Shown piece after piece: positions 33,377 to 45,331 of a DNA stretch of 64,000 nt; within the stretch, counting starts at the first letter, position 1, and each line of letters opens with the position of its first letter. The DNA lies in contig NC_081408.1 of the NCBI RefSeq assembly GCF_030272615.1, positions 311,443,118 to 311,507,117 on the forward strand. Reading direction: 5' to 3'. The position numbers were made by a program, and so were the translations under genes. Below the pieces are notes generated by a model. It searched no databases and was not told where the DNA came from. It saw only the letters and a list, made by a program, of their open reading frames with translations. This DNA is from Cryptomeria japonica. Lineage: Eukaryota > Streptophyta > Pinopsida > Cupressales > Cupressaceae.

Positions 33377-36300
33377 ATGGCACCACGAGGGGAATTCAAA
33401 GGGAAAACAGATTATCAAGAAAGGGCTATCTGTGATTATTTTTTAGAAAAGTTGGTTCGGTCTACAAAAATTTCTGCCAAATAGAAAGAACTTGTACCCA
33501 AATCTCCTTGCTTAAAAATTGGTGATGGTTTGTTCAACAAAAGATATTGGTTAAGAGATCCTCAAATAGGCATGTCTGGATTAGGTCTGTTTAGGGTGGG
33601 GTTTGGTTAGCGAAATGAATATGCTCCTACAAACAACATATGTCAATTAGATGTTGGGAAACTAGTGGTCCCTGGAGTTTTTATGGATGTTGACTTGTTA
33701 ACCCAAATTGCAAAGAATTATGACTCTATTACTAGAATTGTAAGGAATGTAAGTGGAAGCCCTTTGATTGAAGTTACAGTTGATGGGACTAGAAAGGTTT
33801 TCTAGCTGAATAAGTCCTCAAATTATCTAGAGCCGATTGATTTTTAAATGTTAAAGAAGGTTTATGATACTCAAAAAGACCATCTCAGAGGTGGACCAAT
33901 GAGGGAATTCTTTGCAAAAATAGGAGGGCTAACATTGGTAGGGCCTAGTACAGTTGAACCTTTCCCTATGAATTTTTTCAGTTTGAGGGCTAAAAGAATA
34001 TATTGGTCTTTGTGTTAGATTTTTCTAGAGGATGCAGAAAATGCTATGCCAACTCATTATATGCTCATGATGGCACAAATTCTTAATCCATCTATAGCAG
34101 TAGCTTATGACTTTGCACCTTATCTAGTAAATGTGATCCATTAGGGTTTGATTGGGATTAATAATGCTAAGGTGGATAGACCTTTTGGCTGGTATTCTAT
34201 GTTAATGCACATGTTCTTATTCAAGGGTGTAGATTATTTTGCAAAGGGTATTGACTTACTGAGAGTCAAAGATGGTGAAGACATGTCAGTGCAACTATGG
34301 AGTGCAAATCTATCTTGGGATAGAGAAGATACCAGCTACTTAAAATTTGACAGATGTTTTGCATCAAAGTTAAGAATTCTTTTGTGTCAAGAGAACCCCA
34401 GGATCCTAAAGATTCTTCTTGAATTTATCAGACCCAAGGAATTTGCAGAAGATATCAAAATTATGCATAATTGGGGTGATATAATTTTGTATCCTGTTTC
34501 TACTATTTTTAGAGAGTATGGCTTTAGGGGAACTCCTTATTTTCTCCCTTATCAAGTCCCCTTGAAAATAGGTATTGCTGAGATCATAAGATAGATTGGG
34601 GGTCTACAGGAAGCAGGATTGACAAATAAGGGCAGAGGAACAATTTTTCCAACCATTACCATGGCACACCAATTTGTGATTGCTAAAGGGGGTTGGCTGC
34701 ATTTTGATAAGTTCTTCAAGCCCTACAGATTGGCAACAACACTTGCAATATTTGCTGACCTTGAGGATTTTTTCAATGGTATGTTCAGAAAGAAGGTCAG
34801 GTGTGGTGCAAAAGTTCATCAATTCCACTTCCCTGAGGATTTAATAAGGATTGAGTTTAATCTAGTGGACGAAGAGGTGAAGAAAGAAAAATGGTTGGTA
34901 TATAAGAAAAATCTTGACTTTGTTCAATATTCTGATAAAATTTATGATCCATTGAAGAGTTTTCATCCATTTAGGGAAAATATAAATTTTTTAATAGAGT
35001 ATTTTGAGGACACCATGCAAACTCTAAATGAGAAGAAAGATGCAGTGATAAAGGCAGACCCTGAAAAGGCCAAACTCATCTTGAACAAACCTTTTTTTGC
35101 TAAGATCATTCCTCCTGGTGAATATGTAATGTATACGAAATTAGGCTATAATGTGGTGATTCCTAGGAAGGATGAGCCTTCTACATCAAAGGGTAAAAGG
35201 CCAATGGAGGATGTTCCTAAGTCCCAGACTTCCCCAAAGAGGCAGAGATTAGAGGAAGAGGCACAACCAAGTGAAGCTATGTATTCACCTTCCCAATCCC
35301 CATTACCTATAGGTGATGAGTAGGTCGTAGCTGAGCAACTAATGCAATTAGGAAGCTTAGGACAAATTTCTTTTAGTTATGGAGAATTGCAGGAGGAAGT
35401 GCCAGAGGAACCAACAGGTGCTAAAATGGATCTAACTGTTGAGGAATTTGCTGGGAGAGAATTGGATCCTGTTATTAAATAGGCCTATGATGAGTTTTTG
35501 GCTAATGACAATTTTGTGAAGTCAGGAGCCTTTTTGCAATTTGTTTGGAGAAAGTATATGGATCAATTTGAGGGGAGATGTGAGAAAAGAAATGTTGAAC
35601 AAAAAAATAAAGATCCATCTGCTATTGAAGCAGAAGTCAAATAGGAAATGCTAAGAGAATTTGAGTTTATTACCCCAGAGGAGGGGAGAAAATTAATTGA
35701 AAGTGTTGGAGTGTTGATTCTCCCAGAGTGGGATATAGCAGATGTGGTAGTTTTTGCTATAGTGAGAAAAGAAACTAAGCCCCTAGAGGGGATCACCTAT
35801 AGTAATGACCATGCAACTCTTGTAATGTGGTCATTAAAAATAGAAGAGAACAAAAAAGGGGGTGAATCCTCAAGGTCTGATTACTCAGGGGGGATGATAG
35901 TAAAGAGGGTTAAAGATACAGGTGTAAAAGAAGCTTCTACCATGAATTTAGAGTCTTCTAAGTTTGATATGGCGGTGGCCAAGAAGGAGGCAAAGGAAAA
36001 GGCTAATCTTCAGGAAAATCTAGAAGTAGTTCTCAAGGCTTATAATGATGCAGAGCTTGAAATAACTTCTAAGGACAAAAAAATTGTAGAATTAAAAGGT
36101 AGATTGGAAGGACAACAGCAAAAGGGTGAGTGCTGTCAATTGATGATTGCCTCTTCTCCTACCAGGGCCCCTCCTTCAAGTCCTATCATTGAATTTCCTC
36201 CTTCCCCCATGACTTTTGGCTTTCATTCAATAGACAATGCTCAAGATGAAATTGAAAAGTTGAAGCAAGCTCAGTCAATATTGGCAAAGAAGTATGAAGA

Positions 36301-36965
36301 AAAAGTCAAAGACACTATTCTGAAATTCGTTGATATTGTTCAATTAGGAATTGTATATTTGAACATGAAAAGAATAATGAATTTCTTGGGTTCTTTGAAG
36401 GAGGAAAATGATACTTTGGATCCAGTCTTAGACAAGTGGATTGCAAGAGAAGTAGACTTAGATTCAATATATTCATTGTCTCAGGAAGAAGTAGATGTTG
36501 ATGATGCAATTAAGTCTACTTATGAATTAGTTAAAGACTTGTCCAGGTTTGTAGCTGAAAGAATAGACATTGAAAGAAAGGCAAGTTTATACTGACAAGA
36601 ATATGCCAGGGAAAAATCTGAATTGTTTCCTGGAGGTTTCTTAAGTGCAAACAAGATGAAAGACAAGGAAGTGTGGATTGAGGAGCTAAGTCATAGGCTA
36701 TCTCAAAGGATAAATAATATCATAAATATGGATAATACCTATTTGTTTATTCAAACTATTGAGGAAATTGAAAAGGAAAAATCATATTTTGGCTTTTTAG
36801 AAAATGAAGTTAAACAATTAAGGATGAATTGGAAAAGTTTGAATAAACAAAAGCTTAAGATTATCAACTTTTCTTGGCCCAATGGTGAGACATTCAAAGT
36901 GTGGGAAAGCAAGTAAATTTTGAAAGAGACGGGACAACAAGAAGGTCCCTCTGATGCTCCAGCAT
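33377..36965 (+). pseudogene. Unknown protein frame of X, about 1,200 codons
   Basis: From ATG 33377 (MAPRGEFKGKTDYQERA) one frame runs without any frameshift to the D insertion at 36965, and after D through seven more complete codons to TGA at 45352-45354, about 1,203 codons in all. Twelve in-frame stops break it: nine TAG, two TAA, one TGA. I do not recognise the family. Visible parts: a globular N-terminal half with aromatic-rich stretches (GWYSMLMHMFLFKGVDYF; FHFPEDLIRIEFNL), a basic nuclear-signal-like stretch near 35190-35250 (KGKRPMED; SPKRQRLEEE), then acidic and coiled-coil segments (NLQENLEVVLKAYNDAELEI, about 36005) and a second coil near 36240 and 36780. There is no zinc knuckle, protease, RT or integrase motif. 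It may be a divergent gag or a captured host gene. Confidence 0.75.
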
Positions 36966-38489
36966 TGTTGGCAATTTGGCACTAAGTTGTCATTGATGTC
37001 AACCAGCATGATGAATATTCACATAAGGGTGAGCATAAAGAATGAAGGCCTACTAATAAATTTCAAACTGTTCTGAAGGATGGTTACTTGTTTATAATGA
37101 AGAGGCATAATGTTAAAGTTGTCTCACACCACGGGAGGTGAAGATGTGTTACTGGTATAGGGTGCTCTACCGGTTAACAAAAGAAGAAAGCTCTACTAGC
37201 AAAGAGTTGTACTGGTATGTGTTTTCCAAACCAACTGTGTGTTGGTGGACCATGTCTTGATCATTGTGACGCCATGTGAAGCAGAGGTGGCAAACATGTT
37301 ATGGTTGGTGAAGCCTCATCGACAAGGTTGATGAAATAGATAATTGCCATTAATGAAGGAGCCATAAATCATGGGATTATATCTGACTGATTACGGCTTG
37401 AGGAAGAAGGAATGACATAGGAAGATCAGAGAGTAGTTGGTGCCTGAATCTATGCAAAGGAAATCCAATTCATGAAGTCCTCGAAAAGAAAAATTCTGAA
37501 GTGCTTTATATGTCAACTGATTTCATGATAGAAGATCTAATTCAAGATTGCCATTTCTAGAAAATGTGCATTGGATAATGGAAACTGTGTGCTAGTGTAT
37601 CCTTCAAGGACAGGTGATCGATCCGAGATAGGTAGGATTGGATCTCATAAAGATTGTGTCGAAAAGAGGAAACCCTAACTGCTCAAGTTTTTGAATTGTG
37701 TTCTGGTGGGAAATCACCATATAAGAAATGAGAGCTCAAAACAAATGTTTTTATTTTATTTTGATGTTGTGAAAGAGGAGAAGTGTGGAGAGAGTAAGAA
37801 AGGAAAAGGATTGTGAGCCTTAGAAATAATTCTAAGAAAGTTGTAGTGTGCGTGAGCAAGCATATCGGTGAGAGGATTTTACTGACAGTTCTATAGTCTT
37901 GTAGTTGAGCCTAATTGGTAAGGTGTGGTAGAGCAGGCATCATCCTAGTGTGATCTAGTGTGTTCAGAGACTATGTGTGAGAGGGAGAGAAAGATAACAG
38001 AGGTTGAAAAATAGAGGCAATAATTCCAATACTAATAGTTTGAGTTTTAGTGGAGGAGAAAAGACTGTCAACCAACAAAGTGTTATTTGGTCAAAGAGTT
38101 GCAGAATTCATTTGCAACAAGAAGCCTTAATTGTATTCAAATAGTATTTCAATATACATCACCAAGTTGAAGCTTGGTGCAGGGGTTGGTACTCCTTGAG
38201 CTGGTGCCCAAAATCGTTGTAAGTCAGTGTTTTACTTGTGAGGCTGGATTGGAGCAGTAGTCTCCAACAACTTTTCTCACCAAGGTTTTTCCCATATTGT
38301 GTTTTCCTCGTAAATGTGGTATTGTGAATCACTTGTGTGTGAGTGATCTCTTTGGTTCTCTTTCTTGTATTACCAGTATGACTTCTTAAAAGTTAAGTGA
38401 GTAATTGATATTTTGAGATTAGATTAGAAAAGTGAAAAAGCCAAAAACCACTGGTTCACCCCCCTCTCAGTGGTATTTAGTGTTCAAAA
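36966..38489 (+). repeat. 5' LTR of D (about 1,524 bp)
   Basis: It starts TGTTGGCAATTTGGC and ends near TTTAGTGTTCAAAA. It matches 43822-45326 throughout, with scattered changes. It holds TTTTTCCCATATTGTGTTTTCC (about 38286) and a run of 6 C near 38460. The last few bases differ from the 3' LTR (TTTAGTGTAAAACA), so the right edge may be off by a few bases. Confidence 0.9.
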
Positions 38490-38506
38490 ATTGGAATTAG
38501 AGTGAG
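38490..38506 (+). promoter_or_regulatory. Primer binding site of D
   Basis: ATTGGAATTAGAGTGAGG follows the LTR. It is a two- or three-base variant of the initiator tRNA-Met complement. Confidence 0.8.
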
Positions 38507-38554
38507 GTTCCTAGTTATATTTAAACCTTGGATTGATTCTGGACTTTGAACACA

Positions 38555-41500
38555 ATGGCAAGAAGTGAGTCTACTTCCTCAAAAGCCCCCATGTTTGATG
38601 GATCTAACTATGCCTTCTGGAGTAGAAGAATGGAGACCTATATTTTATCTCTTGGGTTTGATGTGTTGATATTAGTCAAGAATGGGTATGTTGTTCCTAA
38701 TACTCCTCCCTTTGATCCGGATGCAAAAAAGGAGTATGAGAATAATGCAAAGGCAAAACATGCTATCTTGAGTGGACTGTCCAATAATGAATTTGTCAAA
38801 GTCCTGCATTGTGTTTGAGCAAAGGAGACATGAGACAAATTGTAGAGGTTGTTTGAGGGAGATGCAAATGTCAAAGAAGCCAAGCTGCAAACACTAAGAG
38901 GCCAAATTGAAAGCATAAAAATGAAATATGATGAAAAGATTATAGACTATCTTCACAAATTAGATGAAACTATGAATACCATTAAAGGACTTGGAGAAGA
39001 GATAGCTGATGAGATTCTTGTCAAGAAGATACTTAGATCTCCTACTCCCAAATATGATTCTAAGGCGTTAGCCATAAAAGAAGCCAAGGATCTGAAGACT
39101 TTTACAATGGATGAGCTATTTGGCTCTTTGATAGCCTATGAGATGAGAACAACCGATGATACTTCCTCAAGGAAAGAAGCAGCATTCAACATCACCGAAA
39201 AGGGCAAAGAAGTTGTTACTCATAAAGAATCTAGTGAAGATTCTGATGTAGAAGTAGCAAACTTTGTCAGGAAGCTCAAAAGAGGATCCGACCGGTACAA
39301 AGGAAAGCTACCACTTAAGTGCTTCAACTGTGGAAAGGTAGGACACTTCACTGCAAACTGTCCTCACAAAGAAATTGATGGAGATGAGTTGAGAGAGTTT
39401 AGAAGATCTTTCAGCAAAGATAGTGAAAGGAATGACTACTGATAGGGAAGGATAGGATACCAAAATTAGAACAACTTATATACCATTGAGGATGACACAA
39501 CAAATGATGAAAATGCATCAAAAGATGATGACCATGAGAACAACAGAAAAGTCAATCTCTTCATGGCACTTGATAGACCAGCTGATGAAGATGAGGAAGA
39601 AGAAGGTATTGAGGTTGAAGTGGATTTGGAGAGTGAACTAATCAGTGCTATTGAAGAATTGAGTAAAACAAGAAGAGAACTCAAGAAGGTTAAGCTTGTT
39701 GTAGTAGATGAACAAGATCTTTTGAAACAGTCTCTAGAAGAGTCCGACCAAGTCATATCTGACTTGAAGCTGCAACTGGAAGAAACTAACAGGATTTGTG
39801 AAGCTACAGACTTTGATCTAACAAAGAAAGAAAAGAAGCATCAAGAGATGGAAGCATAAATAATAAAGATCAAAAAGAAGCTTGAAGAAATCAAGGAAGA
39901 AATAAAAATAAGGAGCAAGTATAAAGGCAACACTGAGGCCTTAGATAAGATCTTGAGCAAACAAAAGCAATCCAAAGACACCGGTGGCTTAGGCTTTGAA
40001 GAAGGTCAAAGTTCAACCCACAAAAATAAATCTGACAAAGAAATAATGTTCACCTCTTCAATCAAAGGTGAAGGAAAGAAGACATTCATTGTAAGCAAGG
40101 ATACTGGCAAAAAAACATATGCAGATGCTATTGGAAATCGTCACTCAAACTAGTATGTAGAAATAAACCAGAGGCCATACTTCTTGCACCGATATGTAGA
40201 CCCAAGGAGGAATGCCAGAATTGATCATGAAGGATTCACCAGACTTAACAACATGAAGGGAAGACCCTCCATGAGGCCATTCCATTCAAGACAAAGACAA
40301 CCTAACTGGTATGTTTCAAACTTTCATGGTTACTGTTATTGGTGTAATAAAATTGGACACAGAATTGCTAACTATAGGTTAAACAATAAGCCTTCTATAA
40401 ATTATGAAAGTAGAAACCCATTTAATACACTCCAGGATATGAATTTTGTCTGCTATCAGTGCAATGGATATGGTCATAAGATTTTTGATTGTAGGAAGAA
40501 TAAACCAGTACCCTACAATAATTTTAAGGATGTCCCCTTTAATGAAAATGTAAAATGCTATAGCTGTCAAGAATTTGGACACATAGCAAAGTTATGCAAA
40601 AACAAGAAGATCAAGTTAATGAAGGCAAATCCAAATCAAGGGCTGATAACTAAACTTGAGCTCAATATAGCAGTAGACAAGAAGAAGTAAATCAAAGCAG
40701 TTTGGGTTGAGAAAGAAAAGGAACAAGCAGAATCAAGTCTCATAGTACAAATGACCTTGCCTGTTGAAAGGAAAAATCTATGGGTGGGAGATAGTGGTTG
40801 TTCAAACCATATGACTGGTGACAAAAATAAATTTATCAAACTTGAAGACTGGAATGGTGGATTAGTAAGGTTTGGAGACAATTCGTCCATCAAAATTAAG
40901 GGAAAATGAACTCTAAGCATTGATGGAAAACTGAAGGCACATGATGTATATCAGGTGGAGGGCCTCAATCATAATCTGCTAAGTGTGAGTCAGATGTGTG
41001 ACAAAGGTTACAAATTCACCTTTGACTCAACCAGTTGCTAGATAAAGAAACACAGTATTGGTAAAATTGTGGCAGAAGGAAAGAGAACCGATGGAAATGT
41101 TTATAATTTGAAGGAATGCTATGAGTCCCAATGTATGTTAGGACAACTAGATGAAAGTTGGCTGTGGGATAGAAGATTAGGCCACATAAATTTTGATAAC
41201 TTAGTTGCAGTAAGCAAAAAGGCATGTGTGAGGAATATTCCCCCCATCATCAAAGTGGTAAATACATTTTGTGATGAATGTGTAAAAGGTAAGCAAACAA
41301 AAGTGAGTTTCAGGACAAAGGAGCACAACACCTCAAGACCACTTGAAATTGTGCATATAGATTTGTGTGGTCCAACACAAACAAGAGCTCTTGCCGGTGA
41401 AAAATACTTTATGCTCTTCATTGATGACTACTCAAGAATGACATGGGTCACCTTTCTACAAGGTAAATCACAAGCATTTGAAAGATTCAAGATTTTTCAG

Positions 41501-43665
41501 AAAATGGTGGAAAAGGAAAGTGGGTACAGACTAAAATGCCTAAGATCAGACAGGGGTGGAGAGTTCACATAAAATGAATTTGAAGATTATTGTGAAAGAC
41601 ATGGAATTAGAAGGTAATACTCTACTCCTAGAACACCACAACAAAATGGTATGGTAGAAAGGAAGAACATGACAATCAAGGAGTTTGCCAGAACCATGTT
41701 AAATGAGGCCACTTTGTTGGACACATATTGGAAAGAATTTGTTCATACTACTACATACACTTTGAACCAGGCTCAATAAAGAACAAACAACAAAATGACA
41801 CCTTATGAGTTATGGTATGAGTGGAAGCCATCAGTCCAATAGTTGAAAGTATTTGGAAGAAAGTGCTTCATCAAGAAAGATATGGATGGTTTAGGAAGTT
41901 TTGACTCTAGGAGTGATGAAGGAATCTTCCTTGGTTACTCATCTAATAGCAAAGCCTACAAATACTACAATAAAAGACTAAGAAGAGTCATTGAGAGTGT
42001 GCATGTAAAAGTTGATGAAGATATGCATAAAGGATGCCAACCACAGGTTAACCTATATGATGACTTCGGCGATGAATATTGTGAAGTTCAAATAGATACT
42101 GAACTAGAGGTAGCATCCAAGAAGGCCCCCAGCCAGTATGTATAGCTGAACCACCGAGAAGAGAAAATTTTGGGAAATGTGAGTGATGGTGTACTGATTA
42201 GAAGAAGACTTGTCCAAAATGATGAACAAGTCAACCTATTCCTCATGAATGAAGTTGAACCCAAAATGTTCATTGAGGCCAGTAAGAGACAAGAATGGAT
42301 GGACACTATGGAAGAAGAATTGTACCAGATTGAGAAGAATAAGACTTGGGAATTAGTTCCTAGATGAGAAGACAAGAATATCATTGGCACAAAATTGGTC
42401 TACCGGAACAGGATGAATGAAGAAGGTAAGATTTTAAGGCACAAGGCTATACTAGTATGCAAAGGATACTCTCAAGTAGAGGGGATTGACTTTGAAGAAA
42501 AATTTGCACTGGTGGCTAGATTTGAAGCAATTAGAATATTTCTAGCTTACTCTTCCTACAAGGGCTATAAAGTATACCAAATGGATATAAAAACTACTTT
42601 TCTAAATGGAAATTTGGAAGAAGTATACATGGAGCAACCAAAAGGGTTTCTACTACATTATGATGAGACATTTATGTGTTGGTTAAAGAAGGCTTTGTAT
42701 GGTCTAAAGAAAGCTCCTAGAGCATGGTACTCAAGATTAGATCAGTATCTAAAGGAGCAGGGATTCAAAAAGGGAAGTGATGACAACAATTTGTACATAA
42801 AGAAAGATGGGAATCACATGATTATTGTGGTTGTGTATGTAGATGACATCATATTTGAAAGCAACAAGGATACCCTTTGCAAAGAGTTTGATGATCAGAT
42901 GCAGTCAGAATTTGAGATGTCAATGCTTGGTGAATTGACTTACTTACTTGGTTTATAGATATTACATCAAGATAAAGGAATCTTTATCTCTCAAATCAAG
43001 TATGCAAAGGAGATGTTGAAGAAATTCCAACTGGAAGATTATAAACTAGTAAGTACCTCCATGGTGACTGGCAGCAAATTGAGCAAGAATTATGAATCAT
43101 TGATGGTGGACCAGACTCTGTACAGATCCATGATAGGCAGTCTACTATATCTAACCACTTCAAGACCTGATATAGTTCAGGTAGTGTGCATGGTGGCCAG
43201 ATTCCAAGCTGCCCCAAAGCAATCACACATGAATGCTGTTAGCAGAAGTTTTAGGTACCTACAAGGAACACTCAAATATGGTTTGTGGTATCCTAATCAA
43301 GGAGATTTTACCTTGGAAGCATACACTGATGCTGATTGGGTAGGATGCATTGATGATAGAAAGAGCACAAGTGGTGGTGCATTCTTTCTTGGTGACCGGT
43401 TGGTCTCTTGGCATAACAAGAAGAAGGACTTAGTCTCTCCATCTACTATTGAAGTTGAGTACATTTCTTCTCTCAGGTGCTTTGGATGAAGTAGACTCTC
43501 AAAGATATATAGGTGGACATCACTGATCCTATTCTCATTCGGTGTGACAATTCGAGTGAAATCAACATAGCAAAGAATCCTGTCATGCATTCCAGAACAA
43601 AGCACATTGCTATCAACCATTACCGGTAAGCACTTTTGAGTACCTCTGACACAAGTTGGGATTTG
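38555..43665 (+). pseudogene. Copia gag-pol of D with four zinc knuckles
   Basis: The frame starts at ATG 38555 (MARSESTSSKAPMFDGSNYAF). It contains gag, a first CCHC knuckle (CFNCGKVGHFTANC, about 39320), an acidic coiled coil (39563-39860), three more knuckles (CYWCNKIGHRIANY with the last Cys lost, CYQCNGYGHKIFDC, CYSCQEFGHIAKLC; 40334-40598), protease DSG (40790-40798), the integrase zinc region and core (41150-41700), RT with YVDD at 42836-42847, and RNase H (ISS near 43465). One frame holds to 43489, broken by roughly 17 stops. A frame change lies near 43477, and about 35 codons are lost near 43624, just before the C-terminus VSTFEYL. Confidence 0.92.
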
Positions 43666-43751
43666 TGTCATCTACCTAGGCAGGTTTTATGTGGCTTAGG
43701 GAGAGTTGATAGTGGTCAAAGGGGGAGTGCACATTACCCTTTGTCATTATG

Positions 43752-43821
43752 TCAAAGGGGGAGAAATGTACCGATATGGGGTATCTCACTAGAAGTTGAC
43801 ATCAATGCCAAAGTGGGAGAT
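43752..43821 (+). promoter_or_regulatory. Two purine tracts of D
   Basis: TCAAAGGGGGAG (43752-43763) is followed 45 bases later by CCAAAGTGGGAGAT (43808-43821), the latter abutting the 3' LTR. The second is the polypurine tract by position; it carries a T inside the G run. Confidence 0.8.
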
Positions 43822-45326
43822 TGTTGGCAATTTGACACTAATTTGTCATTGATGTCAACCAGCATGATGAATATTCACATAAGGGTGAGCATAAAGAGTG
43901 AAGGCCTACCAGTAAATTTCAAACTAGTCTAAAGGATGGTTACTTGTTTATAATGAAGAGGCAGAATGTTAAAGTTGTCTCACACCACCGGAGGTGAAGA
44001 TGTGCTACCGATATAGGGTGCTCTATCAGTCAATAGAAGAAGAAAACTCTACCAGAAAATAGTTGTATTGATATCTATTTTCTGGACCAACTATGTGTTG
44101 GTGGTTCATATCTTGATCTTTGTGATGCCATGTGAAGTTGAGGTGGAAAACATGTTGTGGTTGGTGAATCCTCATCAACAGGGTCAATGAAACAAATAAT
44201 CACCATTAATGAAGGAGCCACAAATCACAGGATTGTATCTGACTGATTGCAGCTCAAGGAAGAAGGAATGAGAGAGTAGTTGGTGCTTGAATCCATGCAA
44301 AAGAAATCTGATTCAGGAAGTCCTCAAAAAGAAAAATTCTGAAGCGCTTTATGTGTCGACTGATTTCATGACAGAAGATCTGATTCAAGATTGCCATTTC
44401 CTAAAAAATCTCCATTGGATAATGGAAAATGTGTGCAGGTGCATCCTTCAAGGATAGGTGATCGATCTAAGATAGGTAGGATTGGATCTCATGAATATTT
44501 TGTTGAAAAGAGGAAACCCTGACCACTCGAGTTTTTGAATTGCATTCTAGTGGGAAATCACCATATAAGAAATGAGAGCTCAAAAAAAAAGTTTTTTTTT
44601 TGATGTTGTGAAAGAGGAGAAGTGTAGAGAGAGTAATAAAGGAAAAGAATTGTGAGCCTTAGAAAAAATTCTAAGAAAGTTACAATGTGTGTGAGCAAGT
44701 ATACCGGTGAGAGGATTCTACCGATAGTTCTATAGCCTTACAGTTGAGCCTAACCGGTAAGGTGTAGCAAAGCAGGCAACATCCCAGTGTCATCCAGTGT
44801 GTTGAGAGACTGTGTGTGAGAGGGAGAGAAAGATAATAGAGGTTGAGAAATAGAGATATTAATTCCACAACCGATAGTGTGACTTTAAGTGGAGGAGAAA
44901 AGACTGTCAACCGACAGAGTGTTATTTGATCAAAGAGTTGTAGAATTCATTTGCAACAAGAAGGCTTAATTGTATTAAAATAGTATTTGAATATACATCG
45001 CCAAGTTGAAGCTTTGTGCAGGGGTTGGTGCTCCTTGGGTTGGTGCCCAAAATCGTTGTAAGTCAGTGTTTGACCTGTGAGGCTGGATTGGAGCAGTAGT
45101 CTCCAACAACTTTTCTCACTGACGTTTCCCATATTGGGTTTTCCTCGTAAATCTGGTGTTGTGAATCACTTGTGTGTGAATGATCTCTTTGGTTCTCTTT
45201 CTTATATTATCAGAATGACTGCTTAATAGTTAAGTGAGTAATTGATATTTTGAGATTAGATTAGAAAAGTAAAAAAGCCAGAAACCATTGATTCACCCCC
45301 CTCTCAGTGGTATTTAGTGTAAAACA
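43822..45326 (+). repeat. 3' LTR of D (1,505 bp)
   Basis: It runs from TGTTGGCAATTTGACAC to TTTAGTGTAAAACA and is followed by the duplication AGCAT. ACCGGT and its decayed forms (ACCGAT, ACCAGT) are frequent, and differ between the two LTRs at the same positions. Confidence 0.92.
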
Positions 45327-45331
45327 AGCAT

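Larger units (their letters stand above)
36966..45326 (+). mobile_element. Copia element D, complete with both LTRs
   Basis: This 8.36 kb Ty1/copia element is inserted into the end of the X frame, with perfect duplications AGCAT (36961-36965 and 45327-45331). It has a 5' LTR (36966-38489), primer site, one long gag-pol frame (38555 to about 43660), a polypurine tract and a 3' LTR (43822-45326). It is the innermost element of nest 2 and so the most recent of that stack. It differs clearly from A, B, C and E in gag, which has extra zinc knuckles and an acidic coiled coil. Confidence 0.94.
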
